DNA of 64,000 bases from Scandinavium sp036409475 (GCF_036409475.1 NZ_JAYRCK010000014.1:56138-120137), one strand, 5' to 3'. Counted from the stretch's first letter, positions 35,426 through 45,963 are shown. Notes: generated by a model from the letters alone, not told the origin. A program made the numbers and translations.

Positions 35426-35593
35426 CGGTACGGGCCTGAGCTATCAGTACGTTAACCAGAGTGATGCCACTTATTATTGATGTATTCACGTGGCATATTG
35501 TTCTTTGCGTTTACATCCTACAATGTTATTGATGCGTAAGCGATCAGAGATAAGGCAGAGTGGTCTTAAACTCACAAATGGCTTCGGTCTGGG

Positions 35594-35628
35594 GATGAAT
35601 ATCGGCCCCACAAGGCCCGATATTCATC
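35594..35628. terminator. Long hairpin between the lipoprotein gene and apeC
   Basis: GATGAATATCGG (35594-35605) and CCGATATTCATC (35617-35628) pair over 12 bp, with further GGCC/GGCC pairing in the loop. No T run follows in either direction, so it is more likely an attenuator or 3'-end stabiliser of the lipoprotein mRNA than a classical terminator. Confidence 0.65.
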
Positions 35629-35637
35629 TTATCTGGA

Positions 35638-36030
35638 TTACAATTGTGCGCCGGTAGAGAGATAAAGCTGAATATCTTTATCCAGGTTATGTACCCAGCG
35701 ATTGTAGTTGCGGTGGATTTGTCCGCCGGATGCCATCAGATTGATGCTGCTGTCATATTTGATGAGGTAACTGTTGGCAGAATACTGCACGATAATATTG
35801 GCAGTATGGTCGCGAGCCTGCTGGCGGCCTTTAATTACCCCTGGACCTGCATCGGTCATAATCCACTGGCGGTTCAGACCGGCTTTTAAAATAGCGGCGC
35901 GAACCTGGGCTTCAGTGTGGCCACTGGCAACCGGGCTTTGCACGGTATCAATGGGCTCAGTACGGGAAACACAGCCAGCCATCACGCCGACCATCAGTGC
36001 GGCAGCAAACCATTTCACTAACTTTTTCAT
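35638..36030 (-). CDS. Small lipoprotein upstream of the APE cluster
   Basis: 130 residues from the ATG at 36030 (MKKLVKWFAAALMVGVMAGC), with lipobox VMAGC and acylated Cys20. A frame extending to 36078 lacks a signal-like start and is rejected. The mature part contains AQVRAAILKAGLNRQWIM and ends NRWVHNLDKDIQLYL. Small lipoproteins of this kind are found beside APE clusters and are often misnamed excinuclease in databases; it is not a UvrA. Same strand as the cluster, separated from apeC by a hairpin. Function unknown. Confidence 0.8.
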   Translation of the reverse strand: MKKLVKWFAAALMVGVMAGCVSRTEPIDTVQSPVASGHTEAQVRAAILKAGLNRQWIMTDAGPGVIKGRQQARDHTANIIVQYSANSYLIKYDSSINLMASGGQIHRNYNRWVHNLDKDIQLYLSTGAQL

Positions 36031-36339
36031 CAATAACTCCATTCCATACCTGAATCGATGCGTTATTAAACCCGGCAATATCCAAACCTTTTATCAACGG
36101 CCGGTGGAAATGTACCCATTGCTCATGACTGGCGATTTTCTCATTATTTTAGGGTTAATAAAGTCTTCTTTTATTAATCCCCAGTTGCCAATGATAGCGG
36201 GTTGTAAAATGATAAGTGAGTGTGTGCTGCGCTGCAACAAGAATGGCTGTTAATATGCTGCTTAATGCTGATGACGCAAATTTTAAAGTTTATTAAGGTG
36301 GGTTTTAGTTAGGTGATTATTAATTTCTGGGCTAATGGA
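36031..36339. other. Upstream region of the lipoprotein gene
   Basis: 309 AT-rich bases without a gene. A perfect 8-bp inverted repeat TTAATAAA (36155-36162) / TTTATTAA (36170-36177) lies about 125 bases before the lipoprotein start and may be an operator. I see no other structure. Confidence 0.5.
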
Positions 36340-36371
36340 AAATAAAACCACCTGAACAGGTAGTTTTATTT
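36340..36371. terminator. Terminator after yhhT
   Basis: AAATAAAACCACCTG (36340-36354) and CAGGTAGTTTTATTT (36357-36371) form a 15-bp stem with one mismatch, A-rich on one side and T-rich on the other, 11 bases after the yhhT stop. Likely works in both directions. Confidence 0.85.
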
Positions 36372-36382
36372 CTTTCCGCGGG

Positions 36383-37432
36383 CTATCCGGGAAGCCGGCT
36401 TTTCGGTCGCCCTGGCCCCAACAAAATCGCCAGCTTGCTGCCGCCTTTGGTGGTTTCCATCCAGATTTTGCACACGCTGGTGAGCGGAACGGACAGCAGC
36501 ATGCCGACCGGGCCCAGCAGCCATCCCCAGACCAGCAACGACAAGAACACCACCAGGGTCGACATTCCCAACCGGTGGCCCATCATTCGTGGCTCGACGA
36601 TGTTGCCCAGCACCATATGCACCGCCAAAAACAGCGCGCCAACCAGCAGGCATTCATACCCGCCGTTAAACAAGAAAGCCTGAATCATCGGCGGAATAGC
36701 CGAAATCACCGAGCCAATGTTGGGCACGTAGTTCAGCAAGAAGGCCAGCACGCCCCACATCAGCGCAAACTGCACGCCAAGCAGCACCAGACCCAGCCAG
36801 ACGATCACCCCCGTCCACAGGCTGATCAGCGTTTTCAGCGCCAGATAATGCGAAACGCCCTTCAGTGCGCGGTGCAAACCCGCGATATGAATCTGCGGAT
36901 TCACCAGCGCGAACCGCAGTTTGTAAGGCACATGACGCACCTCAAATAGCATAAACACCACGGTCATCACCAGCAGGACAATGCTCGCCATCGCCCCGGA
37001 AAGCCCGGTCATCATGGTGGTGGCGAAGGTCATCATTTTGTCGGAATCAATACGCTGCAACATGCGCTCTGGCGACATGTGCATAGGCAGAAATGGCAGC
37101 GAATCCTGCAGGGCGAGCAGCTTGTGGGTCAGCTCTTTGTTGTACTTCGGCAGCATGGCAATAAATTCATTGCTTGACGCCGCCAGCACGCCAAACAGGG
37201 CGGTGAGTACGCACAGCATCACGAACACCACAATGCTAATCGCAACCGGGCGCGACACGCCGCGGCGAATAAACCAGGTGACTAAAGGATTGAGAACAAT
37301 GGCGAAAAACAGTGCCAGTAAGAGCTGAACAATAATGTCGGCGGCGGCGTGGATCCCGGCGAGGATGATCACCAGTGAGGCAAGTTTTAACAAAATATGC
37401 AGGCCCGCTTTATCAGCGGCAGATGTATTCAT
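36383..37432 (-). CDS. yhhT: AI-2E family transporter-like membrane protein YhhT
   Basis: Inner-membrane protein of the AI-2E/PerM family, about eight spans. The start at 37432 (MNTSAADKAGLHILLKL) has GGAAAG just upstream and gives 349 residues, the E. coli length; a frame from 37459 is rejected. The C-terminus WMETTKGGSKLAILLGPGRP is nearly identical to E. coli. No substrate is established. In E. coli acpT is its neighbour; here the whole APE cluster lies on that side. Confidence 0.95.
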   Translation of the reverse strand: MNTSAADKAGLHILLKLASLVIILAGIHAAADIIVQLLLALFFAIVLNPLVTWFIRRGVSRPVAISIVVFVMLCVLTALFGVLAASSNEFIAMLPKYNKELTHKLLALQDSLPFLPMHMSPERMLQRIDSDKMMTFATTMMTGLSGAMASIVLLVMTVVFMLFEVRHVPYKLRFALVNPQIHIAGLHRALKGVSHYLALKTLISLWTGVIVWLGLVLLGVQFALMWGVLAFLLNYVPNIGSVISAIPPMIQAFLFNGGYECLLVGALFLAVHMVLGNIVEPRMMGHRLGMSTLVVFLSLLVWGWLLGPVGMLLSVPLTSVCKIWMETTKGGSKLAILLGPGRPKSRLPG

Positions 37433-37540
37433 GGTGCTTTCCTTATCAGCTATCGGCATTAAGTGTAGTGCGTTGCTGCGGGGTAACTATCCGAAAGCGA
37501 AGCCGAAGGAAGCCCGATGAACCTTTTTTGGCTGTAAATT

Positions 37541-37619
37541 GCCCGGCGGCGCTACGCTTGCCAGGCCTACAAAAGCGACAATCCGTAGGCCGGCGTAAGG
37601 CGAAGCCGCCACCCGGCAT
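37541..37619. repeat. REP/BIME element between dcrB and yhhT
   Basis: GCCCGGCGGCGCTACGCTTG at the left and GGCGAAGCCGCCACCCGGC at the right, in inverted order. It occupies the gap where E. coli carries yhhS. Confidence 0.8.
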
Positions 37620-37662
37620 GAGCGCTGATGTCACATGTGTTCACGCTTATTTGCGATGAAAC

Positions 37663-37695
37663 AAAAAAAAAGCCCCCGGTCGCGAAACCGGGGGC
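37663..37695 (-). terminator. Rho-independent terminator of dcrB
   Basis: GCCCCCGGT (37672-37680) / ACCGGGGGC (37687-37695), six-base loop, with nine A at 37663-37671 giving a U run on the minus-strand transcript. 20 bases after the dcrB stop. Confidence 0.93.
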
Positions 37696-37715
37696 CTTGT
37701 CGTCAGCAGACTGTG

Positions 37716-38273
37716 TTAGTTGATGACGATGGTATTGATGATGTTTTCCGCTGCGGTCTGCGCTTTCTGCTGATCGTCAGCAGGCAGGGTGATTTGCAGG
37801 GTCAGCAGTTTGTTGTCCACTTTACCCAGCACAACGGAGGAGTAAGCGGTCTGGCCTTTGGCTGAAATAATGCTGTCGAGCTGCTGCAGGGTGTGGCCTT
37901 TCAGCTCGATGGATTTGTTGGTCACAACTTGCAGCTGTGGATCGCGACCGCGCTGTTGTTCTTGCAGACGCTGAGCCAGGACACCCAAATCTTCATTGGT
38001 GTTGTCGCCGACAATCACAATCACCGCTTTCTGGCCGGTGGCGTCAGAGTAGACGTGCATGTTGTTGGCCTGAGTGCCCAGTTTGCCGCTCTGGTCGGTC
38101 ATATCGGCTGGCAGGGAGAAACTGAGTTTGCCATCCAGCAGACTCACTGGCTGAGCCGCTGCATTGCTCTCAGCGGATGCGCCCTGTGCAGGGGCTTTGC
38201 TGTCGCTGTTATCACAGGCGGCAAGACCCATCACCAGCAGGCCAATACCGACATATTTCACCAAATTGCGCAT
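37716..38273 (-). CDS. dcrB: Periplasmic lipoprotein DcrB
   Basis: Lipoprotein, 185 residues from the ATG at 38273 (MRNLVKYVGIGLLVMGLAAC, acylated Cys20). The ATG two codons earlier abuts AGGAAG with no spacing, while 38273 has normal spacing. E. coli DcrB is needed for phage C1 and C6 DNA entry and is involved in envelope homeostasis. SLPADMTDQSGKLGTQANNM is conserved. Confidence 0.96.
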   Translation of the reverse strand: MRNLVKYVGIGLLVMGLAACDNSDSKAPAQGASAESNAAAQPVSLLDGKLSFSLPADMTDQSGKLGTQANNMHVYSDATGQKAVIVIVGDNTNEDLGVLAQRLQEQQRGRDPQLQVVTNKSIELKGHTLQQLDSIISAKGQTAYSSVVLGKVDNKLLTLQITLPADDQQKAQTAAENIINTIVIN

Positions 38274-38346
38274 TGACATCTTCCTTTCGATAAACGGCCA
38301 TTAATGGCACATCCGGCTATCTTATCACAACCTGTGTAATGAACTC

Positions 38347-39012
38347 TTAACCGTGCTGAAAAGCCCGGATTTCAGACTTATCTGCCAGCTTTTTCAACAG
38401 CATATTGAGCAGCACGCCGTACATCGGCAGGAAGAAGACGATGCTGATAAGCACCTTAAAGCTGTAATCGACCAGCGCGATTTCTTTCCAGTGCGTCGCC
38501 ATAAAGGGGTCGGTGCTGCGCCAGAAAGCGATGAAGAAGAAAGCGACGGTATCGCTGATGTTGCCGAACAGCGTGGAAGCTGTGGGTGCCAGCCACCAGT
38601 GGCGGCTTTGGCGCAGGCGGTTGAACACGCCAACGTCGAGGATTTGCCCCAGCGCATAGGCCATAAAACTTGCTGCCGCGATACGCGCCACGAACAGGTT
38701 AAAGCTGCCCAATGCGGCAAAACCTTGCCATTCACCCATGTAAAACAGGGAAGAGACGACATACGAAATCAGCAGGGCAGGCACCATGACCGCGAAAATA
38801 ATCTTGCGGGCAAGCGGCGCGCCAAAGATACGCACAGTGAGATCGGTAGCGAGGAAGATAAAGGGAAAACTGAATGCGCCCCAGGTGGTGTGAAAACCAA
38901 AAATGGAGACCGGCAGTTGAACCAGATAGTTACTGGAGGTGATCACCAGCAAATGAAAAAGCGAAAGCCAGAACAACGCTTTTACGCGCTGAGTTTGAGT
39001 AAACGACGTCAT
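38347..39012 (-). CDS. yhhQ: Queuosine precursor transporter
   Basis: Vitamin-T-type (VUT/QPTR) inner-membrane protein that takes up the queuosine precursors preQ0/preQ1. The 221 residues equal E. coli YhhQ. About six spans; LPVSIFGFHTTWGAFSFPFIFLATDLTV is the conserved region. It is upstream of dcrB on the same strand (73 bases between) and divergent from tusA, with an ERIC element in between. Confidence 0.95.
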   Translation of the reverse strand: MTSFTQTQRVKALFWLSLFHLLVITSSNYLVQLPVSIFGFHTTWGAFSFPFIFLATDLTVRIFGAPLARKIIFAVMVPALLISYVVSSLFYMGEWQGFAALGSFNLFVARIAAASFMAYALGQILDVGVFNRLRQSRHWWLAPTASTLFGNISDTVAFFFIAFWRSTDPFMATHWKEIALVDYSFKVLISIVFFLPMYGVLLNMLLKKLADKSEIRAFQHG

Positions 39013-39054
39013 ATTGTGACCTTTTTAGTGGTTGGGGTGAGGGAACCCAAATTG

Positions 39055-39172
39055 CCCTAGATAATTCGAGTCGCAGGAAGGCGGCAAGGGAGCTCATCCC
39101 AGGAGCTTACTTAAGTAAGTGACTGGGGTGAGGGAGTGCAGCCAACGCACCTGCGGCTTGAAGTATGACGGG
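39055..39172. repeat. ERIC element
   Basis: Contains the diagnostic ERIC core AGGAGCTTACTTAAGTAAGTG, ACTGGGGTGAGGGAGTGCAG, then CCAACGCACCTGCGGCTTGA. It lies between yhhQ and tusA. The left arm of the core is altered (AGCTCATCCCAGG instead of GTGAGTCCCCAGG) compared with the copy at 57807-57926. Confidence 0.93.
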
Positions 39173-39305
39173 CATAAAAACCGCCGCATGATACTGCGTT
39201 TGATGCGCTTTGCAATGTCTAATTTTCACGCAACCGTTAACCTGCCTTGCGTCACAAAACGGTGGCGGTAAACTAGGGCGGTTTTTTTGACTAACTGAGT
39301 ACACC

Positions 39306-39551
39306 ATGAGCGAGCTTTTTTCTGCGGCGGACCACACTTTGGATGCACAGGGCCTGCGTTGCCCTGAGCCGGTAATGATGGTGCGTAAAACCGTACGCAC
39401 CATGCCTGTTGGCGAAACCCTTCTGATTATCGCCGACGATCCGGCCACCACCCGCGATATTCCGGGTTTTTGTCGTTTCATGGAGCACGAGCTGATTGCT
39501 CAGCAAACCGACAGCCTGCCTTATCAGTATTTGATTCGTAAAAACCACTGA
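39306..39551 (+). CDS. tusA: Sulfurtransferase TusA
   Basis: Cytoplasmic sulfur carrier that receives sulfur from IscS and passes it to TusD for tRNA 2-thiouridine formation, and to molybdenum cofactor synthesis. The 81 residues equal E. coli TusA. The active cysteine is Cys19 in GLRCPEPVMM. The C-terminus DSLPYQYLIRK is conserved. In E. coli zntA is next; here a TRAP transporter intervenes. Confidence 0.97.
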   Translation: MSELFSAADHTLDAQGLRCPEPVMMVRKTVRTMPVGETLLIIADDPATTRDIPGFCRFMEHELIAQQTDSLPYQYLIRKNH

Positions 39552-39724
39552 GTACGTGAGGGCAGATTCTGTGATCTGCCCTGAACTATCGTTATCAAAT
39601 CGTTAAACTGTCGTTTCATTATTGTTTCTTTTGTGACCCCTCTCACCGTCCCATTGTTCTCTCCAGGCTACTTTTTAAACGCAAAAATAAAACAGCGTTT
39701 TACTAATTCCTCTGGAGACGACCG

Positions 39725-40708
39725 ATGAAAATGACCGTAAAGCCATTTGTGGCCGCCTTATGCCTGTCCAGCGCCACGCTCTGCTTCTCTTCCCTGGTTT
39801 GCGCGCAAACCATCCGTGCCGCTGATGTTCACCCGGAAGGGTATCCGAACGTGGTCGCAGTGCAGCATATGGGCGAAAAGCTCAAGCAGCAAACCCATGG
39901 CGACCTGGAAATCAAAGTCTTTCCGGGCGGCGTGCTGGGTGATGAAAAACAAATGATTGAGCAGGCGCAAATGGGGGCGATCGACATGATCCGTGTGTCG
40001 ATGGCTCCGGTGGCGGCGATCCTGCCTGACGTAGAGGCTTTCACATTGCCGTATGTGTTCCGCGATGAAGATCATATGCATAAGGTGATCGACGGTGATA
40101 TTGGCAAACAGATTGGTGACAAGCTCACCAACAACCCGAAATCAAAGCTGGTGTTTCTCGGCTGGATGGACTCCGGCACGCGTAACCTCATCACCAAACA
40201 GCCGGTGGTGAAACCGGAAGATCTGAAGGGGATGAAAATCCGCGTACAGGGCAGCCCGGTGGCCATCGATACCCTCAAAGACATGGGCGCAAACGCCGTG
40301 GCGATGGGCGTAAGTGAAGTTTACAGCGGCATGCAAACCGGGGTCATTGACGGCGCGGAGAACAATCCACCGACCTTTATCGCGCATAACTATATGCCGG
40401 TGGCGAAAAACTACACCCTCAGCGGCCACTTCATCACCCCGGAAATGCTGCTCTATTCCAAAGTGAAATGGGACAAGCTGAACGCAGACCAACAGCAAAA
40501 AATCCTGACCCTGGCTCGTGAAGCACAAATGGAACAGCGTGAACTGTGGAATGCCTACAACCAGCAAGCGCTGGAGAAAATGAAAGCAGGTGGCGTGCAG
40601 TTCCATACCATCGATAAAGCTTATTTTGTGCAGGCGACAGAACCGGTGCGCAAAGCCTATGGCGAGAAGCACCAGGATCTGATGAAAGCCATCGCCGACG
40701 TTCAGTAA
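39725..40708 (+). CDS. dctP: TRAP transporter substrate-binding protein, DctP family
   Basis: Periplasmic solute-binding protein, 327 residues, with a signal peptide ending SSLVCA before QTIRAADVHP. KGMKIRVQGSP contains the conserved Arg that binds the substrate carboxylate, and GVIDGAENNPPTF is the hinge-region signature. The substrate is an organic acid; the IDGAENN form is common in proteins for sugar acids, but this is only a guess. GGAGACG precedes the ATG. First of three genes dctPQM. Confidence 0.93.
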   Translation: MKMTVKPFVAALCLSSATLCFSSLVCAQTIRAADVHPEGYPNVVAVQHMGEKLKQQTHGDLEIKVFPGGVLGDEKQMIEQAQMGAIDMIRVSMAPVAAILPDVEAFTLPYVFRDEDHMHKVIDGDIGKQIGDKLTNNPKSKLVFLGWMDSGTRNLITKQPVVKPEDLKGMKIRVQGSPVAIDTLKDMGANAVAMGVSEVYSGMQTGVIDGAENNPPTFIAHNYMPVAKNYTLSGHFITPEMLLYSKVKWDKLNADQQQKILTLAREAQMEQRELWNAYNQQALEKMKAGGVQFHTIDKAYFVQATEPVRKAYGEKHQDLMKAIADVQ

Positions 40709-40729
40709 TTCCTGCCTGACGGAGGACAT

Positions 40730-41239
40730 ATGTCTGAGCAATTTTGTCGACTGATGGACAAGGTGTACATGCTGGCGATGTGGGTAGCAGGTGCGGCGCT
40801 GTTGATGATGACGGTGGTTATCCCGATTGGGATTTTCTCTCGCTATGTGCTGAACCGAGGGGAATCCTGGCCTGAGCCGGTGGCGATTATCTGCATGGTG
40901 ACGTTTACGTTTATCGGTGCGGCGGTGGGGTACCGGGCGGGGGCGCACATTGCGGTGAACATGCTGACCGATCGTTTACCTGCCGCGTTGCAGAAAGTCG
41001 CTGCGCGGCTGGTTGATCTCTTAATGCTGCTGATAACCGGGATCATGTTCTGGTACAGCGCCTGGCTGTGTGCGGATCTCTGGGAGCAACCCGTTGCCGA
41101 GTTTCCGCTGCTCACGTCTGGTGAAACGTACCTGCCGTTGCCTGTGGGATCGGCAGTCCTGATTCTGTTTGTGATCGAGCGTCTGCTGTACGGTTCCCAG
41201 GAGAATCGTCCGGTCGTGCTTATCGGTAACCACGGCTGA
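40730..41239 (+). CDS. dctQ: TRAP transporter small membrane subunit, DctQ family
   Basis: 169 residues with four hydrophobic segments (for example MLAMWVAGAALLMMTVVIPI and LLMLLITGIMFWYSAWL), the DctQ topology. RYVLNRGESWPEP is the family motif after the first span. GGAGG lies upstream. It sits between dctP (21 bases) and dctM (10 bases) and forms the membrane complex with DctM. Confidence 0.93.
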   Translation: MSEQFCRLMDKVYMLAMWVAGAALLMMTVVIPIGIFSRYVLNRGESWPEPVAIICMVTFTFIGAAVGYRAGAHIAVNMLTDRLPAALQKVAARLVDLLMLLITGIMFWYSAWLCADLWEQPVAEFPLLTSGETYLPLPVGSAVLILFVIERLLYGSQENRPVVLIGNHG

Positions 41240-41249
41240 GGACTTTCTG

Positions 41250-42533
41250 ATGGACGCATTTATCTTACTGTTTACCCTAGCCATTTTACTGGCTCTCGGC
41301 ATGCCGGTAGCTTTTGCTGTGGGGTTAAGCGCCGTGGCTGGGGCACTGTGGATTGATTTACCGCTTGAAGCACTGATGATTCAGATAACCAGCGGGGTGA
41401 ATAAATTCACGCTGCTGGCGATCCCGTTCTTTATTCTGGCCGGGGCCATTATGGCCGAAGGCGGTATTGCCAGAAGGCTGGTCAATTTTGCTTACCTGTT
41501 CGTCGGCTTTATTCGCGGCGGGCTGTCGCTGGTGAATATTGTGGCTTCCACATTCTTCGGTGCTATCTCAGGCTCTTCAGTGGCGGACACCGCTTCAATC
41601 GGTAGCGTGATGATCCCGGAGATGGAGAAGAAAGGCTATCCACGGGAATATGCGGCGGCGGTGACGGCAAGCGGGTCGGTGCAGGCGATACTTATTCCAC
41701 CCAGCCACAACTCGGTGATTTATTCCCTTGCGGCAGGCGGTACGGTGTCGATTGCCACACTGTTCATCGCGGGGGTATTGCCAGGATTGCTGTTAGGCGT
41801 ATGCCTGATGGTGATGTGCCTTGGCTTTGCCCACAAGCGGGGCTACCCGAAAGGCGAAGTGATCCCGTTTAAACAGGCGGTGAAAATCTTCGTGGACGCG
41901 CTGTGGGGGCTGATGACGGTGGTTATCATTCTGGGCGGGATCCTTTCCGGTATTTTCACCGCCACGGAATCTGCGGCAGTAGCCTGCCTGTGGGCGTTCT
42001 TCGTGACCATGTTTATCTACCGGGATTACCGGTGGAGTGAACTGCCAAAACTGATGTACCGCACGGTGAAAACGGTCAGTATCGTGATGATCCTGATTGG
42101 TTTTGCCGCCGCCTTTGGCGCGGTGATGACCTATATGCAGTTGCCGGTTCGCATCACTGAATTCTTCACGTCGCTCTCAAGCAACAAATACGTGATCCTG
42201 ATGTACCTGAACGTCATGCTGCTGCTGATTGGCACCCTGATGGATATGGCACCCATCATCCTGATCCTTACGCCAGTATTATTGCCCGTCACCAATTCGC
42301 TGGGCATTGATCCGGTGCATTTCGGCATGATCATGATGGTGAACCTTGGGATCGGCCTGATAACACCACCGGTAGGATCAGTGCTGTTTGTGGCGAGTGC
42401 GGTCAGCAAGCAGAAGATAGAAACTGTGGTTCGCGCCATGCTGCCCTTTTACGGCATGTTGTTGCTGGTGCTGGGAATGGTGACTTACATCCCGGCGATT
42501 TCGCTCTGGCTACCTCACGTATTGGGGATGTAG
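41250..42533 (+). CDS. dctM: TRAP transporter large membrane subunit, DctM family
   Basis: 427-residue, about 11-12-span sodium-coupled permease subunit of the DctM family. Conserved AISGSSVADTASIGSVMIPEM and LIPPSHNSVIYSLAAGG appear in the first half, and LGIGLITPPVGSVLFVA in the second. The three-gene unit has been set into the tusA-zntA interval. No regulator or catabolic gene accompanies it, so the substrate is open. Confidence 0.95.
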   Translation: MDAFILLFTLAILLALGMPVAFAVGLSAVAGALWIDLPLEALMIQITSGVNKFTLLAIPFFILAGAIMAEGGIARRLVNFAYLFVGFIRGGLSLVNIVASTFFGAISGSSVADTASIGSVMIPEMEKKGYPREYAAAVTASGSVQAILIPPSHNSVIYSLAAGGTVSIATLFIAGVLPGLLLGVCLMVMCLGFAHKRGYPKGEVIPFKQAVKIFVDALWGLMTVVIILGGILSGIFTATESAAVACLWAFFVTMFIYRDYRWSELPKLMYRTVKTVSIVMILIGFAAAFGAVMTYMQLPVRITEFFTSLSSNKYVILMYLNVMLLLIGTLMDMAPIILILTPVLLPVTNSLGIDPVHFGMIMMVNLGIGLITPPVGSVLFVASAVSKQKIETVVRAMLPFYGMLLLVLGMVTYIPAISLWLPHVLGM

Positions 42534-42540
42534 TTTTACA

Positions 42541-42571
42541 CGGCCGGGCGGCACTTTGGCTTGCCCGGTCG
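42541..42571. repeat. REP-like hairpin between dctM and zntA
   Basis: CGGCCGGGC and GCCCGGTCG pair across a 13-base loop in the 46-base gap between two convergent genes. No T run. Probably the 3'-end structure for both mRNAs. Confidence 0.65.
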
Positions 42572-42579
42572 TGAAGAAC

Positions 42580-44778
<2,199 letters not shown>

Positions 44779-44788
44779 GGCACCCTCC

Positions 44789-44814
44789 GGTTAATGATAA
44801 TTTTCTCATTAACC
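44789..44814 (-). promoter_or_regulatory. Hairpin in the zntA leader
   Basis: GGTTAATGA and TCATTAACC pair perfectly (9 bp, 8-base loop) in the untranslated leader, ending directly before the GGAGGG ribosome site of zntA. It could affect translation or mRNA stability; no known role. Confidence 0.55.
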
Positions 44815-44816
44815 GA

Positions 44817-44848
44817 AGGATACACTCTGGAGTCGACTCCAGAGTCAA
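44817..44848 (-). promoter_or_regulatory. ZntR-regulated zntA promoter
   Basis: A 22-bp perfect palindrome (44824-44845) of two ACTCTGGAGTC half sites lies between -35 TTGACT (44848-44843) and -10 TATCCT (44822-44817). These are spaced 20 bp apart, the over-long spacer typical of MerR-family promoters. Matches the known E. coli zntA promoter. Confidence 0.95.
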
Positions 44849-44854
44849 GGGCTT

Positions 44855-45481
44855 TTAAAGATACAGGGCGCGGACGATCAGGAAGTGCCCGGCGAAGTAG
44901 CAGGCGGACGCCAGAGCGCTGTCGGCACGGAAGCGGCGGCGGTAGTGACTGCCCAGCCAGACGATATCGCTGATCAGCAGCAGCGTTGCACCCAGGAAGC
45001 CGGAAAGCGCAGTATCGACAGGGCGGAAGAACCACAGCTCACCCGCCAGCCACACCATCACCAGCGTCATGGCGATGAAGGTGCAAACGGGCAGGCGTAG
45101 CTCTTCAAGGCGCGACCAGATAACGGCAATCAACACCGCGCCAATCACCAGCAGCACCAACGGCAGCGGCCAGAAAAACGACAGCGTCATCTGGCTGGCA
45201 AACCAGATGGTATAGAGCAAATGAGACAGGAAAAAAGCGCCGATGGCATACAGCAGCCGTTCACGCGAAAGCAGCGTGAGTGCATCCCCAATCAGCGAAG
45301 CACAAAGGCCCGCGAGCACCAGATAACTGATGGCGTTGAACATCGGCGCTTGCCAGGCAAGCAGCAGGAGCAAAATCAGGGTGACAGGTTTGAACACCCA
45401 GCGTTGCCAGACGGGCCCACGATAAGATGCATCCACATACAACCAGCCGGACAAACAGACTGCAATGAAAGACCAAAGCAT
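44855..45481 (-). CDS. yhhN: YhhN family membrane protein
   Basis: Inner-membrane protein of the YhhN/TMEM86 family, 208 residues as in E. coli, about eight short hydrophobic segments. Eukaryotic TMEM86B is a lysoplasmalogenase; activity of the bacterial protein is not shown. GALLL-type glycine-rich spans and WLGSHYRRRFRADSALASAC at the C-terminus are conserved. Divergent from yhhM. Confidence 0.93.
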   Translation of the reverse strand: MLWSFIAVCLSGWLYVDASYRGPVWQRWVFKPVTLILLLLLAWQAPMFNAISYLVLAGLCASLIGDALTLLSRERLLYAIGAFFLSHLLYTIWFASQMTLSFFWPLPLVLLVIGAVLIAVIWSRLEELRLPVCTFIAMTLVMVWLAGELWFFRPVDTALSGFLGATLLLISDIVWLGSHYRRRFRADSALASACYFAGHFLIVRALYL

Positions 45482-45604
45482 AGTAAATCCTTGTATTGTC
45501 TAATAAGCACTCTCTGGTTTCAGTGTAGTGGTGCCAGCAGGCAGATGGCAATGGCAGTGAAGGCAAGGTATCCTGATTTCCGCCAAATCTGATGGGATAG
45601 TTCA

Positions 45605-45961
45605 ATGAGTAAGATGCCGCTCTTTTTTGTGGTTGTGGTGGCGATTATCGTGATTGCAGCCTCGTTTCGCTTCGTGCAGCAGCGTCGTGAAAAGATGGAT
45701 AACCAGGCCGCGCCTTTGCTGCAAAAGCAGGTGGTGGTGAGCAACAAACGCGAGAAAGTGATTAACGACCGGCGTTCTCGCCAGCAAATTGTGACCCCTG
45801 CGGGCAGTGATATGCGCTATGAAGTGAGTTTCAGGCCGCAAACGGGCGGGCTGGAAGTGACCTTCCGCGTGGAAGAAAAAGAATATCACCAGATAACCGT
45901 CGGCGATAAAGGCACCTTGAGTTACAAGGGCTCGCAGTTCGTTGAGTTCGTGCCTGAATAA
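45605..45961 (+). CDS. yhhM: DUF2500 protein YhhM
   Basis: 118 residues (E. coli 119). One N-terminal membrane span (MPLFFVVVVAIIVIAASF) is followed by a basic stretch and a beta-rich soluble domain (KEYHQITVGDKGTLSYKG). DUF2500 family; function unknown. Divergent from yhhN with 123 bases between. Confidence 0.92.
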   Translation: MSKMPLFFVVVVAIIVIAASFRFVQQRREKMDNQAAPLLQKQVVVSNKREKVINDRRSRQQIVTPAGSDMRYEVSFRPQTGGLEVTFRVEEKEYHQITVGDKGTLSYKGSQFVEFVPE

Positions 45962-45963
45962 GA

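Noticed and set aside
35638..36030. Excinuclease subunit assignment for the small lipoprotein
   Set aside because: The protein has a lipobox and no ATPase or zinc motifs; any such database name would be an error.
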